A stretch of DNA of 34,191 nucleotides from a bacterium. GTDB taxonomy: Bacteria > Patescibacteriota > Saccharimonadia > Saccharimonadales > Saccharimonadaceae. Both the position numbers and the translations under genes were made by a program. The notes under the pieces were generated by a model, which was not told the origin of the DNA, searched no databases, and saw only the letters and a program-made list of their open reading frames with translations. Positions 5,791-13,541 of this stretch are shown one piece after another; the first letter of the stretch is position 1, and every line of letters starts with the position of its first letter. The DNA lies in contig JAUIII010000009.1 of assembly GCA_030431855.1 (NCBI GenBank), positions 1 to 34,191 on the forward strand, written 5' to 3'.

Positions 5791-7493
5791 GAGTACATAA
5801 TCTTTTCTACCTGACGCGTAATGTCGGCAATGTGCCCCCACGAGCTGCCTTTGGTCATTATCACGAGGCTATAGGTACCTTTTGGATGCACTACTATGGC
5901 CGCGTCGTTCAAATAATCCCATAAAAAGCCGACTTTATCGTATACCTTACCGGCGCTACCCGCCGGGATGCCCTGGCGATACAGCTGTCGTCCCATATAG
6001 CCTGTTATTTTACTCTGCATAGAACCGCTAACCATACTCCCGTTCCAGATACCAAGGAGTACTTTCTGTAAATCGCTTGCCGAGGTGTGCGTTGCGTCGG
6101 GGTTAACGAAAGTGGTGGCGGCAGAAATACCCTTTCCGTACAAGAAGCTGTTGAGCTTGCTAGCGCCAGCTTTCTTTATCCAGGCCTCGGCGCAGGCATT
6201 GTCGCTAATCACAATCATGCGCTCTAAACAGCCATCCACTGTAGTATCGAGCATTTTATCGCTGAGTTTCATCTTGCCCGTTTTAATTTGATTGGCTACC
6301 CATACGGCTACGTACAGTTTGTAGGTGCTGGCGCTGACAACGCTGTCGTAGGCGCCGCCGTTGGCGTACCACCCCGAGCCCGACAACTGTAATACACTGA
6401 TGTTGATACCCTCTTCGCTCGCTAAATAGGCCACATAGGCCTGTAGTCCCTTTTGAGTAGAGGTATAGCTGCGCGTGTATGATTTGGGCGATGGAATCGG
6501 CTGCATAAGTACATCCATTTGCACCGATTCGGTACTGTTGATTGCATTTGTAATTTTGGTCGTCAGATCAGCAGCAGCAATAGCAGACCCTTTGGTACCA
6601 TTTTTTCTGGCCGTTTCTACGCCATCGACTAACGTAATGTAGGTGGTTTTACCGGTGGTAGCGACGGTTTTATTGATACCCGCTATGTAGCTCCCGATCG
6701 CCTTTTTATCTGGCGAAACCGTTACCGATCCGTCTTTTGAACTAATTTTAAGCCACATGGCGACGTCGTTTTTCTTTGGCGTAATACTTTTGCCACTGGC
6801 AAATTGCAACGTATATGAACGGTTGATGATTGCTTCGGCCTTTTTACGCACCGCTTCTATCGACGCGTCGGCAACCGCTGGGTCTGTAGAGCTTGATTCA
6901 ACCGATACCTTTTTTGTATCAGGCGTAAATGTAGTGTTTTGGACTGCTTTTTCCACTGCGGCGGCCGTCACGGCCTCACCATTTTTCGCGGTAGTTACCA
7001 CTAGCTTGCCTTTTTTAATCGCCAAGGCCGCATCGACAGGTTTTGACGACAATTTCTTGACTGCTTGCGCTGCTTCCTGGGAAAGCGCGCTGTCAGAAAA
7101 CGTTACGTTGAAATGGTCGACGCTCGGCTTGACCCATACAATCGATAATGGCAAGATGCGCTGCCAAACAGGATAAAATGCCAGCTGACTAGCAACATCT
7201 GCGGCATCGACGCTCGCCCCAAGGCTGGAAAGCGATGTAGTGTAGCTCGTCGATGGTGTGGTAAGAGTGATTTCTGATGCACGAAACGCCTCTGTTACCT
7301 CTTTGGTAAGCGCGTCACGACTCATGCCGCCCACGTTTTTTTCGTACAGCACTGCACCTGGCAATGCTTTGTCGCTGGGATATAAAAACTGCCACACTAC
7401 TTGTGCCAATATGAGTGCGGCTACACCTAAAAGAAGTGGTGTTTTATGGTTTTTGAGCCACTGAAAACGTCCCGAGGATTCACTCGTTTCCAT
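5787..7493 (-). CDS. Membrane-anchored class A beta-lactamase-like serine hydrolase with VanW/PG-binding-like N-terminal region
   Basis: The 568-residue protein has a short cytoplasmic tail, one membrane helix (about 19-37) and a long extracytoplasmic part. Residues about 45-330 hold repeats that resemble the peptidoglycan-binding domain found with VanW and L,D-transpeptidases (tentative). The C-terminal domain (about 350-568) has the serine beta-lactamase/PBP motifs: SxxK at Ser389-Lys392 (STYK), SDN at 430-432, and K520-V-G522 in the KTG position. No glutamate fits the class A Glu166 position; the omega-loop region reads NPDATHT. It may therefore form acyl-enzymes without efficient hydrolysis, as a D,D-peptidase or transpeptidase-like enzyme of the cell wall. 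It is the first gene of a pair with tlyA. A TGG-TACAAT box ends 6 bases before the ATG. Confidence 0.8.
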   Translation of the reverse strand: METSESSGRFQWLKNHKTPLLLGVAALILAQVVWQFLYPSDKALPGAVLYEKNVGGMSRDALTKEVTEAFRASEITLTTPSTSYTTSLSSLGASVDAADVASQLAFYPVWQRILPLSIVWVKPSVDHFNVTFSDSALSQEAAQAVKKLSSKPVDAALAIKKGKLVVTTAKNGEAVTAAAVEKAVQNTTFTPDTKKVSVESSSTDPAVADASIEAVRKKAEAIINRSYTLQFASGKSITPKKNDVAMWLKISSKDGSVTVSPDKKAIGSYIAGINKTVATTGKTTYITLVDGVETARKNGTKGSAIAAADLTTKITNAINSTESVQMDVLMQPIPSPKSYTRSYTSTQKGLQAYVAYLASEEGINISVLQLSGSGWYANGGAYDSVVSASTYKLYVAVWVANQIKTGKMKLSDKMLDTTVDGCLERMIVISDNACAEAWIKKAGASKLNSFLYGKGISAATTFVNPDATHTSASDLQKVLLGIWNGSMVSGSMQSKITGYMGRQLYRQGIPAGSAGKVYDKVGFLWDYLNDAAIVVHPKGTYSLVIMTKGSSWGHIADITRQVEKIMYS

Positions 7494-7499
7494 ATATCT

Positions 7500-7508
7500 A
7501 TTGTACCA
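7500..7508 (-). promoter_or_regulatory. Extended -10, leaderless-type promoter of the beta-lactamase-like gene
   Basis: TGG-TACAAT on the minus strand ends exactly 6 bases before the ATG at 7493, so transcription should start at the A of the start codon. No Shine-Dalgarno is present. Confidence 0.7.
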
Positions 7509-7520
7509 CTCAGCCCTGTT

Positions 7521-8000
7521 TTACTTGGCTAATTGATACGTGCGTAAAATACGTACGATACCCTTTGGATCACCCGTCACTAGCGAAAGCTGGTCGACAG
7601 TATATCGTGTAATCGCCGACCTCCCGAGGTCGTCGTGCGGCGTGATGTGTGGCCGATAGCCCTCACCCGCATGCGCAGGATACACATGCGTACCGCCCGC
7701 CTTTTCAACCATCCACCTATTCACAATGTCGTGGTTTCGTCGCAGCTCGGCTGGATCACCCAAGCTCACTGCATGGACTGGTCGTCCTACGCCTAGCGTA
7801 ATATCCTCGATTGGATAAATACCAAACTGTCGCAATATTGTCGTAGCACTAAGCGCGCCCATCCGCACGGCGACTTCAGAGGTTGCACGCTGCCATATGC
7901 CTACATGAAAGTGGGGTGGTAGCTCGCCGCTATAGCCCGCCGATTCACCATTTGGGAAAAAACTCAGGGCATACATTCGTGGTGGCTGACTGGCTGACAT
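7521..8000 (-). CDS. Possible 2H-phosphoesterase-like protein (uncertain)
   Basis: The 159-residue soluble protein has a histidine-rich N-terminal PPHFHVGIW (28-36) and YRPHITPHDD (about 113-122). Two such His-containing motifs, the second as H-x-T, resemble the twin HxT/S motifs of the 2H phosphoesterase (2'-5' RNA ligase/cyclic phosphodiesterase) superfamily. The first motif is not a clean HxT, so I hold this call loosely. The gene lies 6 bases behind efp with no promoter of its own and no clear Shine-Dalgarno, so it is probably the last gene of the rpsF operon. A role in RNA-end or nucleotide processing would fit that context (inference). Confidence 0.5.
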   Translation of the reverse strand: MSASQPPRMYALSFFPNGESAGYSGELPPHFHVGIWQRATSEVAVRMGALSATTILRQFGIYPIEDITLGVGRPVHAVSLGDPAELRRNHDIVNRWMVEKAGGTHVYPAHAGEGYRPHITPHDDLGRSAITRYTVDQLSLVTGDPKGIVRILRTYQLAK

Positions 8001-8006
8001 AGCATT

Positions 8007-8567
8007 CTATTTCTTGCGTTCGCGGTATTCGCCCGTGGTGGTATCGACACTAATAATATCGCCGGTCTTAATAAATGCCGGCACACGTACAGAAATGCCC
8101 GTTTCCAGTGTCGCATCTTTGGTCACAGCGCCTGAGGTATCGCCTTTTACCACTTCTTCGGTGTAGGTAACCTCTAGGAATAGGTTCTTTGGCAGCTCGA
8201 CATTGATAACTCGGTCGCCGAAGAATTGCAGTTGTAGGTTATCGCCTTCCTTTAGGTAGTTGGCAGCGCTGTCAACAACATCAGTTGGCAGCTCAAACTG
8301 CTCAAAGCTTTCAGGATCCATGAAAAAGAAATTGGTGCCGTCGCTATAGAGGTACTGCACGGTCTTTTGCGACACTTCAGCGCGCTCGATTTTATCAGCG
8401 CCTTTGAATGTCTTTGGAATCACACTGCCATCTAGCAGGTTCTTTAGGCGCACATTCACAATACTGCCGCCGCGACCCATCACCTTTTGACTGTAGTCAA
8501 TCACGCGATATGGTGTACCGTCAATTTGGCAAACAGTGCCTTTTTTGAGATCGGTTGGTTGATACAT
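8007..8567 (-). CDS. efp: Translation elongation factor P
   Basis: The 186-residue protein has the length and the three-beta-domain pattern of EF-P. The N-terminal KOW-like domain (about 1-65) carries the tip loop KVMGRGGSIVNVRLKNL, with Arg32 where the modified Lys or Arg usually sits. The C-terminal domain ends in SVDTTTGEYRER, the classic EF-P signature. EF-P binds next to the ribosomal P site and rescues ribosomes stalled at polyproline; this cell makes Pro-rich proteins (2204-4024, 27232-29124), so it should be needed. The usual PGKG before the tip is MGRG. The gene starts 3 bases after the rpsR stop; AAGGG 7 bases ahead is a weak ribosome site. Confidence 0.97.
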   Translation of the reverse strand: MYQPTDLKKGTVCQIDGTPYRVIDYSQKVMGRGGSIVNVRLKNLLDGSVIPKTFKGADKIERAEVSQKTVQYLYSDGTNFFFMDPESFEQFELPTDVVDSAANYLKEGDNLQLQFFGDRVINVELPKNLFLEVTYTEEVVKGDTSGAVTKDATLETGISVRVPAFIKTGDIISVDTTTGEYRERKK

Positions 8568-8570
8568 AAA

Positions 8571-8774
8571 CTACCCTTGGGTAACAAATGGTAGTAATGC
8601 CAAGTGGCGTGCACGCTTGATAGCAACAGCTAGTTGGCGCTGTTGTTTCAGGCTAAGGCCAGTCTTTGAAATTGGTTCAATCTGACCGTAGGCGTTGATA
8701 TAACGCTGCAAGGTTTTAACGTCTTTGTAGTCAAAATAGGTAGTAACCGATTTCTTAAATCGTTTTGGTGCCAT
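8571..8774 (-). CDS. rpsR: Ribosomal protein bS18
   Basis: The 67-residue protein matches S18: [19 protein letters not shown], then [29 protein letters not shown], the conserved core that binds S6 and the platform of 16S rRNA. It follows ssb in the standard order rpsF-ssb-rpsR. The start is at an ATG preceded by AAGGAG. A short N-terminus compared with some S18 proteins is normal in compact genomes. Confidence 0.97.
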   Translation of the reverse strand: MAPKRFKKSVTTYFDYKDVKTLQRYINAYGQIEPISKTGLSLKQQRQLAVAIKRARHLALLPFVTQG

Positions 8775-8786
8775 ATAGTATTCTCC

Positions 8787-9227
8787 TTAAAATGGAATTT
8801 CTGATAGATCGATAGGCTTGTCGTCGATATCGTCAACAACCACATCGTTTGATTTTTTGTTGCTTGATGAGCCAGATGGAGCACTGTTGCCCCCGCCATT
8901 GTCGCCGGATGGACCATCGAGGAAGGTCACGTCGGTCGCGACTACCTCAACTTTTGAACGCTTTTTACCACTTTCTTTGTCGTCCCAACTGTCTTGGCGT
9001 AGGCGCCCCTGTACCAGGCAGCGGCGACCCTTGGAAAGGTATTGGTTCACTAGTTCACCGAGCTTTTCCCATGCGGTCACATCGAAAAAGTCTGCTTGGT
9101 CATCTTGGGTACCGCGGTCGACAGCCAATGAAAAACTAACGACAGTTTTACCACCTGAAGTAGTGCGCATTTCTGGGTCACGCGTCAGGCGTCCCATCAA
9201 GATTACTTGGTTTATACTGCGAGCCAT
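8787..9227 (-). CDS. ssb: Single-stranded DNA-binding protein
   Basis: The 146-residue protein begins MARSINQVILMGRLTRDPEMR and has a full OB fold (about 1-105) with DFFDVTAWEKLGE and RRCLVQGRLRQDSW. A low-complexity Gly/Ser linker follows, then an acidic C-terminal tip ending DLSEIPF, which recruits partner proteins of replication and repair. It is translated from GAGGAGG located in the last codons of rpsF, with only 3 bases between the rpsF stop and its ATG. Confidence 0.97.
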   Translation of the reverse strand: MARSINQVILMGRLTRDPEMRTTSGGKTVVSFSLAVDRGTQDDQADFFDVTAWEKLGELVNQYLSKGRRCLVQGRLRQDSWDDKESGKKRSKVEVVATDVTFLDGPSGDNGGGNSAPSGSSSNKKSNDVVVDDIDDKPIDLSEIPF

Positions 9228-9230
9228 ACC

Positions 9231-9572
9231 TTATTCCTCCTCGCTGTCTTCGCCAGCGTCTTTCTTTGCTGCTTCCAGCTTAGCACGTTCTTTTTCGTCT
9301 ACCTTGACCAGCAAGTAACGAATCACGTCTTCTGATATGTTCAACGCGTTGCTAATTTTCAGTGGCGCGTCTGCTGGTAGATCGAGTACCATCGCCACGT
9401 ATACAGCAAAATCTTGCTTCTTAATACGATACGCTAGGCGCTTTTTGCCCCAGTTATCCTCGCTTTTTACTGTACCGTCTGCGTTCTTTACGAGGTCGCG
9501 CACGACGGTAAGGCTTTTTTCTAGATCTGCCTCACGATCTGGGTGAATAAGAACGGTTAGTTCATACTCCAT
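9231..9572 (-). CDS. rpsF: Ribosomal protein bS6
   Basis: The 113-residue protein begins MEYELTVLIHPDREADLEK and contains WGKKRLAYRIKKQDFAVYVAMVLDL, the S6 ferredoxin-like fold that pairs with S18 on the 30S platform. An acidic tail (DAGEDSEEE) closes it. It is first in the operon, with a very strong Shine-Dalgarno (AAAGGAGGAG), a structured leader and a good promoter. Confidence 0.97.
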   Translation of the reverse strand: MEYELTVLIHPDREADLEKSLTVVRDLVKNADGTVKSEDNWGKKRLAYRIKKQDFAVYVAMVLDLPADAPLKISNALNISEDVIRYLLVKVDEKERAKLEAAKKDAGEDSEEE

Positions 9573-9650
9573 AAAGACTCCTCCTTTGGAATCCTGCCCG
9601 TTGAGCGGGCGGATGCTTGTTCTGTTTCAAACAAGCTTAGGTTGATAACA
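9573..9650 (-). ncRNA. Structured 5' leader of the rpsF operon (possible S6:S18 autoregulatory element)
   Basis: Two hairpins precede the ribosome site. The first pairs GCTTGTT with AACAAGC (9615-9621 with 9630-9636). The second joins ATCC-GCCCG and CGGGC-A-GGAT (9591-9614), a 9-bp stem with one bulged A and loop CTCAA, and ends just before the Shine-Dalgarno. A leader motif bound by the S6:S18 complex is known in many bacteria and features a CCG; CCG occurs in the 5' arm here, but I cannot confirm the match by eye. Confidence 0.5.
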
Positions 9651-9656
9651 GATGTA

Positions 9657-9685
9657 ATTATACTAAAAATTGCGCGCTTTGTCTA
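9657..9685 (-). promoter_or_regulatory. Promoter of the rpsF-ssb-rpsR-efp operon
   Basis: TAGACA (9680-9685) and TATAAT (9657-9662) on the minus strand are 17 bases apart. The -35 overlaps the stop codon of the upstream gene. Transcription should begin near 9650. Confidence 0.88.
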
Positions 9686-10309
9686 CTCTGTGGCCGCAAC
9701 GACCTTTGCACGACCGTAGCGTCGTTCGTGCAGTAACGAAAGTGCATGCGTATCAGCTTGTGCTCGTTCCTCTACCGTACGCTTGAGTTGCGTATCATAT
9801 GCCTGCGAACAGCGTATTTCAAACTCTAATACGATCTGTTTTTGTAACTCTTCATCGTATACGCGCTGCTTTTCTTTGCCGGTATACATATATACCTGTA
9901 CTTCTCCTAGAGCACTCACCTCAATGCGGGTGTGTTCATCAGTGTTGTACATATCTACCGCGTAGCTTCTGCCTTGATATTCTTTGTGCAAAGAAGAGTA
10001 CGTGTCGTGAATCAGACACATCACCTCAAGCGTCCTCACTTCATAATCAGGCACACCAAACTCGATAAACTCATGGGTGGTACCGTGCAGTTGATGCCTA
10101 TCGAAATCTTGGCGCTCATAATAAATAGCGGCCAGCGTTTCAAGCTGGCTGCGTATCGTTTCTGCGGGGTTTTCGGTCCATTCTTTGCTGGCCCGTTTCG
10201 TCACAATGTCGGCGCGGTCCTCCTCGCCCGCTACTACTGCCTCTGAGTACGCAGCGTGAAACCTAGAGGTAGTCGTAGATGCATCGCGTTCGAGTGTTGT
10301 TACTGTCAT
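9683..10309 (-). CDS. Hypothetical soluble protein
   Basis: The 208-residue protein has no signal peptide or membrane helix. It is charged and mostly helical, with an early Arg/Glu-rich part and a C-terminal helix rich in Arg, Glu and His (about 155-200). DFDRHQLHGTTHEFIEFG (about 73-91) and MCLIHDTYSSLHKEYQG are its most distinctive stretches, but the histidines do not make a metal motif I can name. It stands alone on the minus strand upstream of the rpsF promoter, divergent from pheA. I see a poor -10-like TATAGA about 9 bases before the ATG and no Shine-Dalgarno. Codon use is like its neighbours, so it looks like a resident gene. Confidence 0.75.
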   Translation of the reverse strand: MTVTTLERDASTTTSRFHAAYSEAVVAGEEDRADIVTKRASKEWTENPAETIRSQLETLAAIYYERQDFDRHQLHGTTHEFIEFGVPDYEVRTLEVMCLIHDTYSSLHKEYQGRSYAVDMYNTDEHTRIEVSALGEVQVYMYTGKEKQRVYDEELQKQIVLEFEIRCSQAYDTQLKRTVEERAQADTHALSLLHERRYGRAKVVAATE

Positions 10310-10376
10310 AGTGTTTGTTCTATAAAGGTTATGTACTTGGTATACTCCTTGTGCTTAGGCGTGTCAAGTTTTCTAG

Positions 10377-10382
10377 TACAAT
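10377..10382 (+). promoter_or_regulatory. -10 box of pheA, leaderless-type
   Basis: TACAAT ends 7 bases before the ATG at 10390. No Shine-Dalgarno lies between them, so the mRNA probably begins at or next to the start codon. Confidence 0.6.
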
Positions 10383-10389
10383 AATATGG

Positions 10390-11205
10390 ATGAGAATAGC
10401 AATCCAAGGGCAAAACGGCGCGTTTCATTCTATTGCCGCAAAACAATGGCTCGGTGAAACACCACAATTGGTTGAATGTGCCACGTTTAAAAAGGTATTC
10501 ATGGCGCTAGAAAACGACACTGCTGATGCCGGGGTGGTAGCCATCGAAAATTCACTCTATGGCAGTATTAATGAGGTGTACGATTTAATTGAATCTCACG
10601 GCTACCCGATAGTTGGCGAGGTACACCTGCGCATCAAACACCAGTTGATTGGGTTTGAAGGTGCCAAAATAAGCGATGTCAAGCAAGTCTTTTCTCAGCT
10701 ACCCGCCCTAGCGCAATGCGCTGGCTACCTTGATGCGACGCTGCCACATGCCGAGCACTTGGAATATCACGATACGGCAGAGAGTGTCGCGCACATAAAA
10801 ACGCTGGGCAACCATACCAACGCGGCCATCGCCAGTCGAGAAGCTGCCGAGCTACACGGTATGGCGATTCTTGGCAAAGACATCGAAGATCATAAAGAAA
10901 ATTACACGAGATTTTTAGTAATCCAGCCTAACGCGACCGTGCCAGAAGGTGCTAATCGTGCCTCACTGGTACTGACCACCTCACACCAACCTGGCACGCT
11001 CGCTAAGGTCCTAACACGCTTCGCCGCCGCTGATATAAACCTAGCAAAGCTACAGTCACGACCCATTATCGGTAGCCCGTGGAAATACAAGTTCTATTTG
11101 GTTGTAGAAGCCTCTGGCGAGCCACTGCACACAGTGCTATCTCAAATTACCAGCGATGGAAATACAGTCAAAGTTCTAGGCGAATATCCTACGACAGCGC
11201 TTTAA
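10390..11205 (+). CDS. pheA: Prephenate dehydratase with ACT domain
   Basis: From the ATG at 10390 the protein has 271 residues, normal for a stand-alone PheA. It begins MRIAIQGQNGAFHSIAAKQW, contains AIENSLYGSINEVYDL (51-66) and the catalytic TRF motif in NYTRFLVIQ (Thr173-Phe175). An ACT regulatory domain follows (about 190-268). The Phe-binding ESRP motif reads QSRP (222-225) and GALV reads PGTL, so feedback control may be altered. It converts prephenate to phenylpyruvate in phenylalanine synthesis. No other aromatic pathway gene is here. The frame extends upstream to 10315, but that part contains the -10 box, which argues for 10390. The stop overlaps the convergent ftsK stop. Confidence 0.93.
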   Translation: MRIAIQGQNGAFHSIAAKQWLGETPQLVECATFKKVFMALENDTADAGVVAIENSLYGSINEVYDLIESHGYPIVGEVHLRIKHQLIGFEGAKISDVKQVFSQLPALAQCAGYLDATLPHAEHLEYHDTAESVAHIKTLGNHTNAAIASREAAELHGMAILGKDIEDHKENYTRFLVIQPNATVPEGANRASLVLTTSHQPGTLAKVLTRFAAADINLAKLQSRPIIGSPWKYKFYLVVEASGEPLHTVLSQITSDGNTVKVLGEYPTTAL

Positions 11206-13445
11206 ACGTCTTCAGACTCTTCCCCACCGCCAAATACGTCGTCGAGGCTGGTTATTAGCACTTCTCGTGGCCGTGAGCCATCGGCGGCGCCAATCACACC
11301 CTGTTCTTCCATTTCCTCGATAATACGCGCTGCTCGTGCATAGCCGATGCGCAAGCGCCGTTGCAGCAGACTAGTACTCGCCTTGCCGCTTTCTACTACT
11401 ACTCGCAGGGCGTCTTTGTACATGTCATCGCCGCCTTCGTGGTCGAAGTCCATCACTACGCCGCCCTTGCCGTTCAGCTGTACTGGTTGCGATACTACTT
11501 CGTCATTGTACTGCGGCGCACTTTGCATGCGCAAGTGGTCGGTTATCTTGCCCACTTCTTCGTCCATCACCCACGCACCCTGAATACGCTTTGGCTTGGG
11601 CATTTCAGCTGTTTTCATCAACATGTCACCTTGCCCAAGCAATTTCTCGGCACCAATTTGGTCAAGGATAGTACGGCTGTCTACCTGGCTCGCTACTGTA
11701 AACGCGATACGTGCGGGGATGTTTGCTTTAATCAGACCAGTAATAACGTCGACGCTTGGGCGCTGCGTGGCTAGTACCAGATGGATACCCACGGCACGGG
11801 CTTTCTGCGCTAGACGAACGATCAACGCTTCCACGTCACGCGCAGCTACCATCATTAGGTCGGCTAGCTCGTCTATCACAATCACAATGTACGGCATTGC
11901 GCCATCTTCTACTTGCTGCTGCTCGTTGCCCTCTTCATCTTGCACGGCAATCTTTTTCGATGAACTTGCAACCTTTTGGTTGTAGCTCTTAATATCACGT
12001 AGTTTCTCGGCGGCGAGCAATTTGTAGCGGCGCTCCATCTCGTTTACCGCCCATTTTAATGCACTAATTGTCTTCTCTGGTTCGGTAATCACGGGAGTTA
12101 ATAGGTGCGGAATGTCCTCATACGGCGCCATTTCCACCTGTTTTGGATCCACCAATATCAGCTTCATTTCGCTTGGGCTATTGCGATACAGCAAGCTTGA
12201 AAGTAACGTGTTTATCATAACTGACTTACCGCTTCCCGTTTGTCCAGCAATCAGTACGTGTGGCATTTTATTGAGCTGTCCCACTACCGCGTCGCCAGAA
12301 ATATCACGCCCTACTGCAAAGCTGAGTGGCTCTCGCGAGCCTTCCCACTGTTTGGCTTCTAGAATGCCACGCAGTCGCACATCGGCTGCTTTACGGTTTG
12401 GCACCTCGATACCCACGGCGCGCTGGCCAGGAATTGGCGCTTCAATACGCAGGCTGTTGGCCGCAAGATTGAGTGCAAGGTTGGTTTCTAGCGCCGTAAT
12501 ACGTGTCAACTTCACACCGCTTGGCGGTTTCAAAGTGTATTGAGTCACCTTTGGGCCAATGTTGGCACCTTCCATTTCGACGTCGATACTAAATTCGCCT
12601 AAGGTTTCTTTAATAATTTCAGCATTGTGCTTCACATCGCCAGCATCGGCTGGGCTTTGTTTTTTCTCGAGTAAATCAAGGCTTGGCGCTTTCCAGTTTG
12701 GGTCACTCACCGCTACTAGTGCCGCGCGGTTTTCGGCGGCTTTGTCTTGCTGTACGCTGCTCTTCAAGCTCGATAGCTTGGCTGCTTTTTTACTTTCATC
12801 GGCGTCAAGCGTTGGCACGCCAGCATTGAGCTTGAACTCGGATGTTTTTTCACTTTCGGCGGCTTTGCGCATCACGCCGTCGTTGGCTTTTTGCTCGTCG
12901 TCTAGGCTATTACGTCGTATCATTCCCCATAGGTTCTTTAAGAGTTCGATTGGCGAGACGCGTAGTACAAACAGCGTCGTAAGCACAATGAACACCACGT
13001 ATACAAATGCCGCCACGCCACTTTCGACGAGCGCCAGCATGCCACTATTAAGTGTTTCTCCAATGAATCCGCCCATATACAGCTGATTACCATCTTCACC
13101 GGCAAGGCCAAACAAACCAGCCCACCACGCTACTAATAAAACAGCGGCGAATTTAGTTGCGAATGGCAGCTTATTTTCCTCTGCACGGAACGTTTCTACC
13201 GCCAAGTACACAAACACAAATGGCAAAGTGTACACCGCATAACCAACAGTCGACAGTGCGGCTTTTTGCAACCACTCCATCACTGGACCGCCGACACCAA
13301 ACCACGCCACAACTAGCAATATAGAGAGCACTATCAGTAGTACTGCTCCGACTTGCTTCCAAAATCCAGACGGAACTTCGTGCTGCGGCGCGTTTTTTGC
13401 TGCTGCTTTAGTCTTTTTTCGTGTCGATTTGCGTTTCTTAGCCAT
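11202..13445 (-). CDS. ftsK: DNA translocase FtsK/SpoIIIE
   Basis: The 747-residue protein has a basic N-terminus, about four membrane helices (about 31-165), a charged linker (about 175-270) and the FtsK motor. The motor shows Walker A GQTGSGKS (401-408), Walker B VIVIDELADLM (about residue 545) and LATQRPS. A winged-helix gamma domain (TSLLQRRLRIGYARAARIIEEMEEQGVIG) closes the protein and would read KOPS-type sequences. FtsK is a septal hexameric pump that moves chromosome ends during division. All motor motifs look intact. The gene is monocistronic, convergent with pheA, and begins only about five bases after its predicted transcription start. Confidence 0.97.
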   Translation of the reverse strand: MAKKRKSTRKKTKAAAKNAPQHEVPSGFWKQVGAVLLIVLSILLVVAWFGVGGPVMEWLQKAALSTVGYAVYTLPFVFVYLAVETFRAEENKLPFATKFAAVLLVAWWAGLFGLAGEDGNQLYMGGFIGETLNSGMLALVESGVAAFVYVVFIVLTTLFVLRVSPIELLKNLWGMIRRNSLDDEQKANDGVMRKAAESEKTSEFKLNAGVPTLDADESKKAAKLSSLKSSVQQDKAAENRAALVAVSDPNWKAPSLDLLEKKQSPADAGDVKHNAEIIKETLGEFSIDVEMEGANIGPKVTQYTLKPPSGVKLTRITALETNLALNLAANSLRIEAPIPGQRAVGIEVPNRKAADVRLRGILEAKQWEGSREPLSFAVGRDISGDAVVGQLNKMPHVLIAGQTGSGKSVMINTLLSSLLYRNSPSEMKLILVDPKQVEMAPYEDIPHLLTPVITEPEKTISALKWAVNEMERRYKLLAAEKLRDIKSYNQKVASSSKKIAVQDEEGNEQQQVEDGAMPYIVIVIDELADLMMVAARDVEALIVRLAQKARAVGIHLVLATQRPSVDVITGLIKANIPARIAFTVASQVDSRTILDQIGAEKLLGQGDMLMKTAEMPKPKRIQGAWVMDEEVGKITDHLRMQSAPQYNDEVVSQPVQLNGKGGVVMDFDHEGGDDMYKDALRVVVESGKASTSLLQRRLRIGYARAARIIEEMEEQGVIGAADGSRPREVLITSLDDVFGGGEESEDV

Positions 13446-13456
13446 AACTGTTTTGT

Positions 13457-13462
13457 ATTATA
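13457..13462 (-). promoter_or_regulatory. -10 box of ftsK
   Basis: A perfect TATAAT ends 11 bases before the ftsK ATG at 13445, which predicts a very short leader of about 4-5 bases without a ribosome site. Confidence 0.65.
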
Positions 13463-13541
13463 CGTTGCCACTCGAGAACTGTCGAGGTGCCTTTACGCTA
13501 TTATTGTAGCACAAATTACTACAAAATGCAAGTAGCTTATG

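Noticed and set aside
13495-13535. TTGTAG/CTACAA hairpin after RNase J as a terminator
   Set aside because: The 6-bp stem is weak and there is no T-tract on the RNase J side; too little to call.
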